Assembly (NCBI GenBank): GCA_023249635.1 | Contig: JAHFCH010000010.1 | Span: 32,354-68,411 of the forward strand | Source: Fibrobacterota bacterium | Lineage (GTDB): Bacteria; Fibrobacterota; Fibrobacteria; UBA11236 | Length of the DNA stretch: 36,058 bases | Reading direction: 5' to 3' | Part shown: piece by piece, positions 1 to 6,979 of the stretch | Numbering within the stretch: the first letter of the stretch is position 1 | Layout: every line of letters begins with the position of its first letter | Notes under the pieces: model-generated | The model's input: only the letters and a program-made list of their open reading frames with translations | Told to the model about the DNA's origin: nothing | Databases searched by the model: none | Made by a program: the position numbers and the translations under genes

Positions 1-68
1 GGAGCGGTAATTTAGCCCATCGGCCGGTTACACCGGTTAGGCTTCCGGAATCCTTCCACTAAGGCAGT

Positions 69-90
69 GCCACAGGAGTTACCCTGTGGC
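69..90. promoter_or_regulatory. Perfect hairpin ahead of first gene
   Basis: An inverted repeat with arms GCCACAGG and CCTGTGGC and a 6-base loop (AGTTAC) lies 21 bases before the ATG at 112. There is no T-run after it, so it is more likely a 5'-leader structure or operator than a terminator. Bases 1-68 contain no gene that I can recognise. Confidence 0.4.
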
Positions 91-111
91 CCGACCTAGA
101 AAGGGATTCCC

Positions 112-924
112 ATGCTTCACGCTCGTTTCCGATCCTTGCTGCCCGGGATCCTCGCATCTGCTTGCCTGTGGTCCGCGCTCCCATCCGGCGCCCAGTCTTT
201 CCGTTCCGTTTTCAAATCCGGGTATGACGGATGGATACCGGATTTCGCGGACTACGCGGCGGCAGACAGCGCGAAGCGCGAATTGCGCTATGAAATCGGA
301 GAGATACCCTCGATTTCACCGGCCATGACCGCATTGCGGATGACCGGTGTTCCAGCGTACCCCCGCGCCCCCGATTCGACCGATGATCTATTCCCGTTCA
401 TCCGTAAGCGGTTCACGGGCTTGGCCCCGAATACCGAGTACGGGATAACCTTCAAGGCCGAGTTTGCCACTGCTTTAGGCCAGTTCAACCAGGATACCCT
501 TTGGATCAAAGCCGCAGCCACCGTCATCGAGCCCCGCAAGACAGCCTCTAGCGACGGTACGTACCGGATGAATATCGCTAAGGGTTTACCCAGGCGTCCG
601 GGCGCTGACATGGATACCCTGGGATCTATCGGATATACCGGCGGGGGGCACCGCTTTCCCGAAGTCCTTACCCTTGGGAATCCGAATCATCCGATCCGAT
701 CCCGAACCGACGGGACCGGCGCCGTATGGATTAGCCTGGGTGCGGAATATATTCCATCGGCTGGAACAGACGGCACCGAGTTCAACATCGGGACGCTGCA
801 AGTGGATTTTACCCCGCTTGCGACTTCCTTACGGCCGCACGCGAAATCCGGTACGGTAAGCGGGCGGAGGGTTTTCGATTCGCGGCACCGCGCAAGGAAT
901 CTGCTGGGAGTACATATGCCGTAG
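112..924 (+). CDS. Secreted protein of unknown function
   Basis: This encodes 270 residues with an N-terminal signal peptide: basic start, then a hydrophobic stretch to about residue 27, with probable cleavage after SGA. The start is supported by AAAGGG six bases ahead of the ATG. The mature part has no motif I recognise; it is rich in polar residues and small beta-type segments, with a phrase near residue 100 (FTGLAPNTEYGITFKAEF) reminiscent of fibronectin-like or carbohydrate-binding beta-sandwiches. The last 35 residues are basic and end with VFDSRHRAR...LLGVHMP, which resembles short C-terminal tails (VFDxxGR...G[VL]Y..P) of exported proteins in the Fibrobacterota/FCB group. The gene stands alone, convergent with the flagellin gene. 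The function is unknown; export is likely. Confidence 0.7.
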   Translation: MLHARFRSLLPGILASACLWSALPSGAQSFRSVFKSGYDGWIPDFADYAAADSAKRELRYEIGEIPSISPAMTALRMTGVPAYPRAPDSTDDLFPFIRKRFTGLAPNTEYGITFKAEFATALGQFNQDTLWIKAAATVIEPRKTASSDGTYRMNIAKGLPRRPGADMDTLGSIGYTGGGHRFPEVLTLGNPNHPIRSRTDGTGAVWISLGAEYIPSAGTDGTEFNIGTLQVDFTPLATSLRPHAKSGTVSGRRVFDSRHRARNLLGVHMP

Positions 925-999
925 TACAGTCCCATTATGCGCTCTAGCAATACCCATCTTTGCTCTTGGGTTATCTTCTACCCTTGGGATATCTGCTGA

Positions 1000-1902
1000 T
1001 TAGTGGCCTAACAAAGCCAGCGCGCCTTGCGGCACTTGATTGGCCTGGGCCAACATCGACGTGGCGCTTTGCGAGAGGATTTGCGCACGCGTGAATGACG
1101 CGGTTTCGGAGGCGAAGTCCACGTCACGAATCCGGCTTTCCGCGTCTTGGGTATTATAAATCTGATTGGACAAATTGGAAATCGCGAAGTCCAAGCGGTT
1201 CACAAAAGCGCCCATTGTCGAGCGCATGGTATTGACGGATTTAAGCGCCATATCCAGCGAAGTAATCGTGTTCAAGGCATTAGCGCGGGTATCCACGGAG
1301 GGCATGATTTCCCCCTCGTCCGGTTCGGATTCCAGGTCATCATCATCATCATTGTCACCGCTCAAGCCCAAGGCGCCCAAAGTCATCGGATCAATGGTAA
1401 TCGTCAAGCGGTTCGATGTCGGGTCGGCCCCACCGCCGATATGCAGTACGGAGGAGCCGCTGCCAAGTGCCCCGAAGGACCCGTTCTTGCCGTCCAGCAA
1501 GGTCATGCCGTTATAATTCGTGCCCTTCGTGATCCGGACGATTTCACCCAGCAACTGCACGAATTCCTTTTGCGTATAGGTTCGATCCGTCGTCGTGAGC
1601 GTGTCCGTGGCGCTCTGCACCGCCAGTTCGCGCATGCGCTGAATGACGTTCCCGATCTCACCTCCCGCGCCCTCCGCGATTTGGATCAGCGCAATCCCAT
1701 CTTCGGCATTGGACTTGGCGCGATTCATCCCGCGGATTTTCCCGCGCATGGATTCGGAAACCGAAAGCCCGGCCGCATCATCCGATGCCCGATTGATGCG
1801 CATGCCCGTGGACAATTTCTCCAGCGATTTACCCAACGCGCCTTGTTGGGCCGCCATCGCGCCTTGCCCAATCATGGCCGCGATATTGTGGTTAATCCGC
1901 AT
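1000..1902 (-). CDS. fliC: Flagellin
   Basis: This 300-residue protein is the filament subunit of the flagellum. The N-terminal D0/D1 region starts MRINHNIAAM and carries LEKLSTGMRINRASDDAAGL (residues 28-46), RELAVQSATD (91-100) and the YNGMTLLDG turn. The C-terminal D1/D0 region carries SNLSNQIYNTQDAESRIRD and AQILSQSATSMLAQANQ, ending ALALLGH. The central variable region is short and contains a strongly acidic run (residues 183-198, five consecutive Asp). At 300 residues it is a compact flagellin without large D2/D3 domains. No chaperone (fliS), cap (fliD) or fliW/csrA gene is adjacent. The ATG lacks a nearby Shine-Dalgarno; AAGGAGAT lies 38 bases upstream. A sigma-28-like promoter is seen further upstream (2007-2033). 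Confidence 0.97.
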   Translation of the reverse strand: MRINHNIAAMIGQGAMAAQQGALGKSLEKLSTGMRINRASDDAAGLSVSESMRGKIRGMNRAKSNAEDGIALIQIAEGAGGEIGNVIQRMRELAVQSATDTLTTTDRTYTQKEFVQLLGEIVRITKGTNYNGMTLLDGKNGSFGALGSGSSVLHIGGGADPTSNRLTITIDPMTLGALGLSGDNDDDDDLESEPDEGEIMPSVDTRANALNTITSLDMALKSVNTMRSTMGAFVNRLDFAISNLSNQIYNTQDAESRIRDVDFASETASFTRAQILSQSATSMLAQANQVPQGALALLGH

Positions 1903-1940
1903 AAGACTGTTATCGTTATGGGCGAATTTTAACTTTAGCT

Positions 1941-1948
1941 ATCTCCTT
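1941..1948 (-). promoter_or_regulatory. Remote AAGGAGAT in flagellin leader
   Basis: A near-perfect Shine-Dalgarno sequence, AAGGAGAT, lies 38 bases before the flagellin ATG. No in-frame start codon lies at the normal distance from it, so it cannot directly serve the annotated start. It contains a GGA core of the kind bound by CsrA in flagellin leaders of other bacteria. That regulatory reading is inference. Confidence 0.35.
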
Positions 1949-2006
1949 AAGAATTATTTAACCGGAACCGCGAAAATGCCGTTTTCCGGAGCTCCTCGGT
2001 AGGATC

Positions 2007-2033
2007 TAATCCACTACATTAACTTTCACTTTA
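2007..2033 (-). promoter_or_regulatory. Sigma-28-like flagellin promoter
   Basis: Reading the minus strand, TAAA (2033-2030) is followed by exactly 15 bases and then GTGGATTA (2014-2007). The class-3 flagellar promoter consensus is TAAA-N15-GCCGATAA; the -35 part and the spacing match fully, and five of eight -10 bases match. Transcription would start near 2000, giving a leader of roughly 100 bases before the flagellin ATG. This fits the usual FliA control of flagellin. Confidence 0.55.
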
Positions 2034-2113
2034 AGATGAACTTCAATTTTCGTGTCCATTTGGAGATGCGCTGGTCGGGGGTACTGATCAAGGCGGGGTA
2101 GCGGACGCGATAC

Positions 2114-2530
2114 TCATTCCAAGAAAGTAAATGGCCTCACTAGTGTTTCTTCCCCATTTTTGACGTCTAGAATATAGCGCCCTCGATTCAAGTCATTCAG
2201 GGGCAAGCAAAAATGTGGATTTTATCCGGAGATCTATACCTCCACAGCCTTTTGGCCACCCGGGGTGTATACGGCAACTGTGGTTGTTTGTCCTATACTG
2301 GAGCTTGCTATGGCGCCGAGAAGTTGGGCGTGGACTAGGTGGAATTCAAGCTTGGTCTTTGGCGTGGAATTGGACAGGACGGAGTTGGAGCCGTCCTTGT
2401 GAGAGAGGAGGATGGTTGGACCACTCCCTACCGCCACCAAGAGGTTTCCTGTCCAGATAATATGGTTCAGGGCCAATCTTCCAATTTAATTCAATTGGTT
2501 TTGATCTATGCAATCCTGTCGCGCGCTTCG
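2114..2530 (-). pseudogene. Decayed secreted BNR/YCF48-like protein, C-terminal part
   Basis: The minus strand retains the C-terminal part of an exported protein. At about 2460-2380 one frame reads LNHIIWTGNLLVAVGSG followed by TILLSHKDGSN, the pattern of BNR/YCF48-type beta-propeller repeats. The same frame continues into VAVYTPGGQKAVEV, then two in-frame stops (TAG and TAA, about 2233-2219), and then LPLNDLNRGRYILDVKNG...RPFTFLE ending at a third stop (2114-2116). This last piece looks like a C-terminal sorting/FlgD-type domain (RGxYIL.V..G). Further stops interrupt the frame upstream of about 2480, and no start or signal peptide survives. It is a fossil gene, not a functional CDS. The full extent of the lost 5' part is unknown. 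Confidence 0.6.
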
Positions 2531-2705
2531 TGAGAAGCACTGGCCGCCGAAGCCCTGGCGACGATTTAAGGCGTATTGTCCCGGTATTATCTCAGCATAC
2601 AGTGGTATATCTTGCGCAAATACCTTCTATCAAGCCTCGAAGGCGCGATTTTACGCCGTAAAGTACCGGTATAGGGACTAATATCCTTACCTGGATGGCG
2701 CTCTC
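2531..2705. promoter_or_regulatory. Promoter region of the TIGR03790 gene
   Basis: No gene is visible in this AT-richer stretch. It contains a small inverted repeat, TTTAC-GCC-GTAAA (2650-2662), about 45 bases before the start of the next gene, and a self-complementary TACCGGTA just after it. These could be operator sites. No convincing -35/-10 pair could be assigned by eye. Confidence 0.3.
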
Positions 2706-4112
2706 ATGATGAATTCCCGAAGCCTCAATGTCGCCCTACTTTCCGCAGCCTGGTTCTGCGCCGGGCTGATCCATGCCGCCCCTACTGCCGCCTTACCGGA
2801 CCGCGTCGTGATCCTGAGGAACACCAGCAGCCCAGTCTCCCGCGCCATTGCCGATGACTATGCGCAACGCCGCGGCGTCGCCAATATTCTCGACATCGCC
2901 ACCCAAGATGCCGCGCTCAATGCCAACTCTGAAACCATCACCCTGGCGAAGTTCCGCGCGGATATCGAAACCCCGCTGCGCGCCTTCCTGGCCAACCATA
3001 CCGATGTGGATTTTATCGTCTTGACCAAGGGCATCCCCATCCGCATCACGGGCGCTCAATCCCTGCCAAGCTCTTTGGATAGCTATCTCGCGGCGCTCGA
3101 CTATGACAAGCTGCCCGGAGCCATCCGGGTCCTGATCAGCGACCCCGGCTATGGTCCGGATTTCCACGGGGCGGCTTGGGCCAACCGCTTTTGGAACAGC
3201 AAGAAGCGTTTTTCCCATGCCGAGTTCGGCGGCTACCTGGTCACCCGTCTCGACGCCTATACGCAGGCGGAGGCCATCGCGCTTACCACCAAGTCGCTGC
3301 AAGCCGAAGCCGCTATGCTGGCGGGCCAGGTTCCCAACGGGCCAATCCTGTTGGACGAGGATCCGGGCTATGGCAGGATTACCTCCAAGGCCAATCAGCC
3401 TTTTTCCGTTCTCAAGGAAAATCCTCCCGTCCGGGATACGGCGAGGATAGTGAAGGAAAGCGTCTATGGCGGTTACAATGCGGATATGCAGTTGGCCGCC
3501 GATACGCTTAAAGCCCGAAAGCTTCCTTACACTCTGGATACCACAAACGTGTTCAAAGGCCATGTCAACGGACTGATGGGCTACATCTCCTGGGGCAGCA
3601 ACGACGGGCATTACGATTCCCTGTCTTATGTATCCCTGGGATTCAACCCTGGAGCCATCGCCGAGACCGCGGTATCGACGGGCGCGCGCACCTTCTTGCC
3701 TGCTTCTGGCGGCCAGTCCTTGATCGCCGATTTGATCCATAAGGGCGTTACCGGTATAAAGGGATATTCCGATGAGCCTTTATTGCAGGCGGTGGCTTTG
3801 CCCAGCATTCTATACGCGAGATATACGGCGGGATGGACCTTGGCGGAAAGCTACTACGCGGCCTCCAACCTGGTTGGATGGGAAGATATCGTGATCGGAG
3901 ATCCGCTCTGCCGGGCTTACCCATCGGATTCCAGCGCCACGGGTCTGCAAGGATTCCCAAGGATTGCCAAGCAGAACACGCTATCCGTCCGTCAAATCGG
4001 AAATCAACTCGTCTTATCCATTCCCGCTACGCCGGGCGTCACGCGCGTTTCCCTTAGCCTATTCAGTCCGCAGGGGAAATACCTGGGCAGTTGGCCGCGC
4101 CAAGGCTACTGA
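2706..4112 (+). CDS. TIGR03790 family secreted protein
   Basis: This encodes 468 residues with a signal peptide (to about residue 24, ...GLIHA). The mature part matches the TIGR03790 family: LPDRVVILRNTSSPVSRAIA followed by DDYAQRRGV near the N-terminus, VDFIVLTKGIPIRI (about 100-113), the central LISDPGYG, a GYISWGSNDGHYD segment, and WEDIVIGDPLCRAYP near the end. Members are exported proteins of unknown biochemical role, found in planctomycetes, acidobacteria and relatives. After the family domain the protein starts what looks like a C-terminal sorting domain (RVSLSLFSPQGKYLGSW) but stops only a few residues later, so the tail appears truncated. The start has no strong Shine-Dalgarno; ATG 2709 is an equal alternative. 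Confidence 0.8.
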   Translation: MMNSRSLNVALLSAAWFCAGLIHAAPTAALPDRVVILRNTSSPVSRAIADDYAQRRGVANILDIATQDAALNANSETITLAKFRADIETPLRAFLANHTDVDFIVLTKGIPIRITGAQSLPSSLDSYLAALDYDKLPGAIRVLISDPGYGPDFHGAAWANRFWNSKKRFSHAEFGGYLVTRLDAYTQAEAIALTTKSLQAEAAMLAGQVPNGPILLDEDPGYGRITSKANQPFSVLKENPPVRDTARIVKESVYGGYNADMQLAADTLKARKLPYTLDTTNVFKGHVNGLMGYISWGSNDGHYDSLSYVSLGFNPGAIAETAVSTGARTFLPASGGQSLIADLIHKGVTGIKGYSDEPLLQAVALPSILYARYTAGWTLAESYYAASNLVGWEDIVIGDPLCRAYPSDSSATGLQGFPRIAKQNTLSVRQIGNQLVLSIPATPGVTRVSLSLFSPQGKYLGSWPRQGY

Positions 4113-4132
4113 CGTGAACGTGGGAATGAAAA

Positions 4133-4486
4133 ATGGTACTTACAGTGAAGGAAGTGGTTATCGATAAATGGAAATATTGGGTTCCATTTCTCGGATTGAA
4201 TTTCGCTCTTTTTGAGCTTTCCTTTGATATTAGAGAAGAGGTCTATAGCCATAATGAAGGTGCTCTGACTTTCTGGATTTTGCCCTTGATTGGAGCAGGA
4301 TTTCCAATCTTCCTGTTGATTCGTTCAGAGGGAATCTTCGCCAAAATATTCTGGGCAACATGTTTCTTCGGGATGCTTTTCTGGTCCAGGGTATTTTATG
4401 AAATAACCTTTATGGAGCCCTGCTTCGGTAACGTATGCCCAAGAATTGCATTTTGGATGATGCAATATTACCATCCCGACCTATAA
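4133..4486 (+). CDS. Small membrane protein, probably foreign
   Basis: An open frame of 117 residues with three strongly hydrophobic segments (about 17-32, 45-63 and 67-90) separated by short charged loops, and three Cys in the last third. I do not recognise the family. Base composition is visibly more AT-rich than the neighbours and codon use differs (ATT, TTT, AAA, TTC mixed), suggesting recent acquisition. It begins 20 bases after the truncated tail of the TIGR03790 gene, so its arrival may have caused that truncation. The start is uncertain: ATG 4133 has only a weak GGGAA upstream, and GTG 4151 is possible. Confidence 0.5.
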   Translation: MVLTVKEVVIDKWKYWVPFLGLNFALFELSFDIREEVYSHNEGALTFWILPLIGAGFPIFLLIRSEGIFAKIFWATCFFGMLFWSRVFYEITFMEPCFGNVCPRIAFWMMQYYHPDL

Positions 4487-4573
4487 AACCAGACTACCGC
4501 CGCCCCATGAGATGAGGTTACGGGGGCCAAGGCCCGGGGGAATCCCAAAATCGTAGCCTCGGGTCCCCGGTTA

Positions 4574-4589
4574 TTTAGCGGCTGCTAAA
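4574..4589. terminator. Short hairpin before CARDB lipoprotein
   Basis: A perfect inverted repeat, TTTAGC-GGCT-GCTAAA, is followed by TTTCCCCCC. It could be a weak terminator for the gene ending at 4486 or a leader hairpin for the lipoprotein gene starting at 4612. The GC-rich bases before it (about 4530-4570) can also fold through CCGGGG and CCCCGG arms. Confidence 0.35.
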
Positions 4590-4611
4590 TTTCCCCCCTC
4601 ACCAGGAGAGA

Positions 4612-5451
4612 ATGATGAAGCATGCCGGCCTATACGCTATTCCTTTGACGCTGACCGCCCTCGCCCTGCAGGGTTGTTTCGAACCCGCGGCAACCGGACC
4701 GGAACCCCTCGTGGTCTCGGCGCTGGTCGGGCATCCCAATCTCCGCATCACCTCGGCGACGGTGACCAAGTTCCTGGCTTCCGGGCTGGAGTACTCCTAT
4801 GTGCTGGAGAACAACGGTACCGCCGGCGTCGCCGATCTGTACAGCGTGGACATCCAGAATATGTACTCGCCGAATACCAACTTCAACGATCCCCACGCGC
4901 AAGCCGCGGGGGGTGCGCTACTCGGGGTGCATGTCGCGCTGCCGGTCGGCGGAACCTATAACGGGAAGTTCAAGACCCTGATGTTCAATCCCGGCGGAAT
5001 GAACTATCTGGTCTTCAAGATCGATAACGCCAACAGCGTGGTGGAGACGAATGAAGGCGACAACACCAAGGCGCTTTCCATAGTCCCTAAGGTGAAACCC
5101 GATCTGGCCTATGGGACCGCGCAGATCAATTCCAAGACGTCTTCCGGGCTCAAGTACGGCTATGTCCTGACCAACAACGGGCCGGGCGACATCTTGGACA
5201 TCTACAACATCGTAATCCAGAATCTGTATTCGGTGAACAACGTTTTCGGCGATGCCGGGGATCTGGGCGCGGGCGGGAACATCCTGGGCGTGCACGCGGC
5301 CCTGCCGGCGGGAAAGTCGTACATCGGGACCCTTACCACCTCGGGGGCCGTACCGGCGGGCATGAAGTACCTGGTCTTCAAGATCGACTACGCCGGCGCG
5401 GTGTTCGAGACTAACGAGGCGAACAATACCAAAGCCTTGTTGATCCCGTAA
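4612..5451 (+). CDS. Lipoprotein with two CARDB domains
   Basis: This encodes 279 residues. A lipoprotein signal ends in LQGC (Cys22), so the protein is probably anchored in a membrane, facing periplasm or surface. The rest is two tandem copies of one CARDB-type beta-sandwich, residues about 43-157 and 164-279. The copies share SGLxYxYVLxNNG, an IQNxYS segment, a GVHxALP segment and the closing YLVFKID...VxETNExxNTKAL. CARDB (cell-adhesion-related domain in bacteria) modules act in adhesion or as scaffold domains in exported proteins; no catalytic residues are visible. AGGAG lies close before the start; ATG 4612 and ATG 4615 are both possible. It is monocistronic and convergent with the ATPase gene downstream. 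Confidence 0.82.
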   Translation: MMKHAGLYAIPLTLTALALQGCFEPAATGPEPLVVSALVGHPNLRITSATVTKFLASGLEYSYVLENNGTAGVADLYSVDIQNMYSPNTNFNDPHAQAAGGALLGVHVALPVGGTYNGKFKTLMFNPGGMNYLVFKIDNANSVVETNEGDNTKALSIVPKVKPDLAYGTAQINSKTSSGLKYGYVLTNNGPGDILDIYNIVIQNLYSVNNVFGDAGDLGAGGNILGVHAALPAGKSYIGTLTTSGAVPAGMKYLVFKIDYAGAVFETNEANNTKALLIP

Positions 5452-5481
5452 TTCCTATCGCTGTAGCGCGCCAATGAGCGC

Positions 5482-6663
5482 TTAGAATATCCGTCCTTGA
5501 TGGAGCTCGGATAGGAACGCGCGCAGCGGCAGCACATCCACTCCCTCGAATGCATAAGTCTGGCTTCCCCGATAGACGCCTATGCATTTTTCAACTTTGA
5601 TTTTCGGGTTCGCGGCCAGATGGCGCATGGGTTTCTCCCATGTCCTGTCCCATTTTTCGGATAGTTTCACTTCGATGCAAACCGTTTTCGCCGGAACGCC
5701 GGGGCGCCCCTTTTGGGTTTCGATCAGGAACTCCACTTCTTCGGTATTGCTGTGCGGGTAGAACCAGAGCGGCCGGTTTTTGCCGGAAGCCTGATTATAA
5801 GTCCGTAGCTCATGGAAGATGAGGGTTTCCAGGGAGTATCCCAACCAAATACGATCCGCCGGGTCGCGGAGCAGGCCCGCGGCCGCGCGAGCTACGCCGG
5901 CATCGAACCAATAGAATTTCTTGTGGGCCTTTTCCCGCACCTTAAGGCCGGATCGGTAGGGCGCGAGGAAATGCCCAAGCAGGGTTTCCTCCAAGATTGA
6001 AAAATAGGTGTCGACGGTGGCGCGGGGTACGGCGGCTTCGCGGCTGATGTTCAGAGCGTTGACCACCTGACCGTTCATCATTCCGGCTATCTGGAGGAAC
6101 CGTAGGAAGGGCGGCAGGCTACGGATTAGGCCTTCTTCCTTGATTTCTTCCTTCAGGTAGGTATTGACGTAGGCATCGAGCAAGTCGGCCGCATCGGAAG
6201 GGGCGCCCACCACGGAAGGCAACATTCCCCATTCCAGGGCTAGGTCGGGCTTGAAGCGATCCCCGAGTTCCGCGGCGCTGAAAGGGCCCATGCTACGGTT
6301 AACGGCCCTGCCTCCCAGCAGGTTCACGCCCCCACGGCGGAGTTTACGGGCCGAGGATCCACAGAGCGCGAAGCGCCATCTTTTCCCTTCAATCAGGCGA
6401 TGGACTTCATCCAGGAGGGCGGGGAGCTTTTGGATTTCATCGATGACGATCCAGCTTCCCGCGGGAAGTTTTCCCGCTAACGGCGCTAAGCGCTCGGGAT
6501 CGCGGGCGAACTCCAAGTAGGTCGATTGCTTGAGCAAATCGAAGTAGGGCGCATCCGGAAAAGTCTGCCGGAGCCAGGTACTTTTCCCCACGCTCCGGGG
6601 CCCCAGCAGGAAAAAGGAACGCTCCGGCGGTTTGAGGAGGCGTCCGAAACGGATCTCTTGCAT
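5482..6663 (-). CDS. AAA ATPase with DUF4143 domain
   Basis: This encodes 393 residues. An N-terminal AAA_14 ATPase carries a Walker A motif, GPRSVGKS (residues 21-28), and a Walker B motif, WIVIDEIQK (71-79, Asp75/Glu76). A sensor-like segment, FALCGSSARKLRR, follows at about 97-109. The C-terminal half is DUF4143, with the typical YVNTYLKEEI segment and a nuclease-fold-like strand, CIEVKLSEKWD, near residue 330. Such proteins are common, often patchily distributed and of unknown physiological role; a DNA-related or toxin-antitoxin-like role has been suggested by their gene distribution, but nothing here proves it. It stands alone. The upstream region has TGTAAA/TTTACA repeats that could be an operator. 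Confidence 0.88.
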   Translation of the reverse strand: MQEIRFGRLLKPPERSFFLLGPRSVGKSTWLRQTFPDAPYFDLLKQSTYLEFARDPERLAPLAGKLPAGSWIVIDEIQKLPALLDEVHRLIEGKRWRFALCGSSARKLRRGGVNLLGGRAVNRSMGPFSAAELGDRFKPDLALEWGMLPSVVGAPSDAADLLDAYVNTYLKEEIKEEGLIRSLPPFLRFLQIAGMMNGQVVNALNISREAAVPRATVDTYFSILEETLLGHFLAPYRSGLKVREKAHKKFYWFDAGVARAAAGLLRDPADRIWLGYSLETLIFHELRTYNQASGKNRPLWFYPHSNTEEVEFLIETQKGRPGVPAKTVCIEVKLSEKWDRTWEKPMRHLAANPKIKVEKCIGVYRGSQTYAFEGVDVLPLRAFLSELHQGRIF

Positions 6664-6671
6664 ATTGCAAA

Positions 6672-6722
6672 TTTACAATAGGTCTGTAAATAAAGCACGT
6701 AAAATCACAATGCAACTGTAAA
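6672..6722 (-). promoter_or_regulatory. TTTACA/TGTAAA repeats upstream of ATPase
   Basis: A perfect inverted repeat with arms TTTACA (6672-6677) and TGTAAA (6685-6690) and a 7-base loop sits just before the ATPase start at 6663. A second CTGTAAA occurs at 6716-6722, about 32 bases away, or three helical turns. The stretch is AT-rich and overlaps the promoter region, so it is a candidate operator. No regulator is identified. Confidence 0.35.
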
Positions 6723-6926
6723 AATGCATCCACTTTTCCGGAAATTGTTCGAATATCCGGGTCTCAGGTGCCTGAAAGCCATCCCCAGCATTGGCGCGCT
6801 ACTGCCGTGCGTGACGTTCTTCGCGTTGCCCGCGCCCAGGGCGTCGTCCCCGATCTGGTTTTGCACATGGTGGCCCACCTCATGCGCGATCACGTATGCC
6901 TGGGCGAAGTCGCCGGGCGCCTTATC
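6705..6926 (-). pseudogene. Relic of YpfJ-type zinc metallopeptidase
   Basis: On the minus strand one frame reads [20 protein letters not shown] followed by QIG. This is the active-site block of the neutral zinc metallopeptidase family (PF04228, YpfJ type), including the HExxH zinc motif. The frame has an upstream stop (6927-6929) and no N-terminal domain. Downstream it diverges within about ten residues, and the family's second half (the ELQADCFAG block) is absent. It is therefore a gene fragment of about 70 codons that cannot encode a working peptidase. The 5' end probably disappeared in the rearrangement that brought the flanking genes together. Confidence 0.65.
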
Positions 6927-6979
6927 TCATCTCGATGGGGACGCCGGGTGCATACTTGAATTAAAATCATTTTGCGGGA

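Noticed and set aside
1147-1932. Long plus-strand open frame of 261 codons opposite flagellin
   Set aside because: It is the antisense of a clear flagellin gene; the translation is His/Arg/Gly-rich with no motif, a by-product of high GC.
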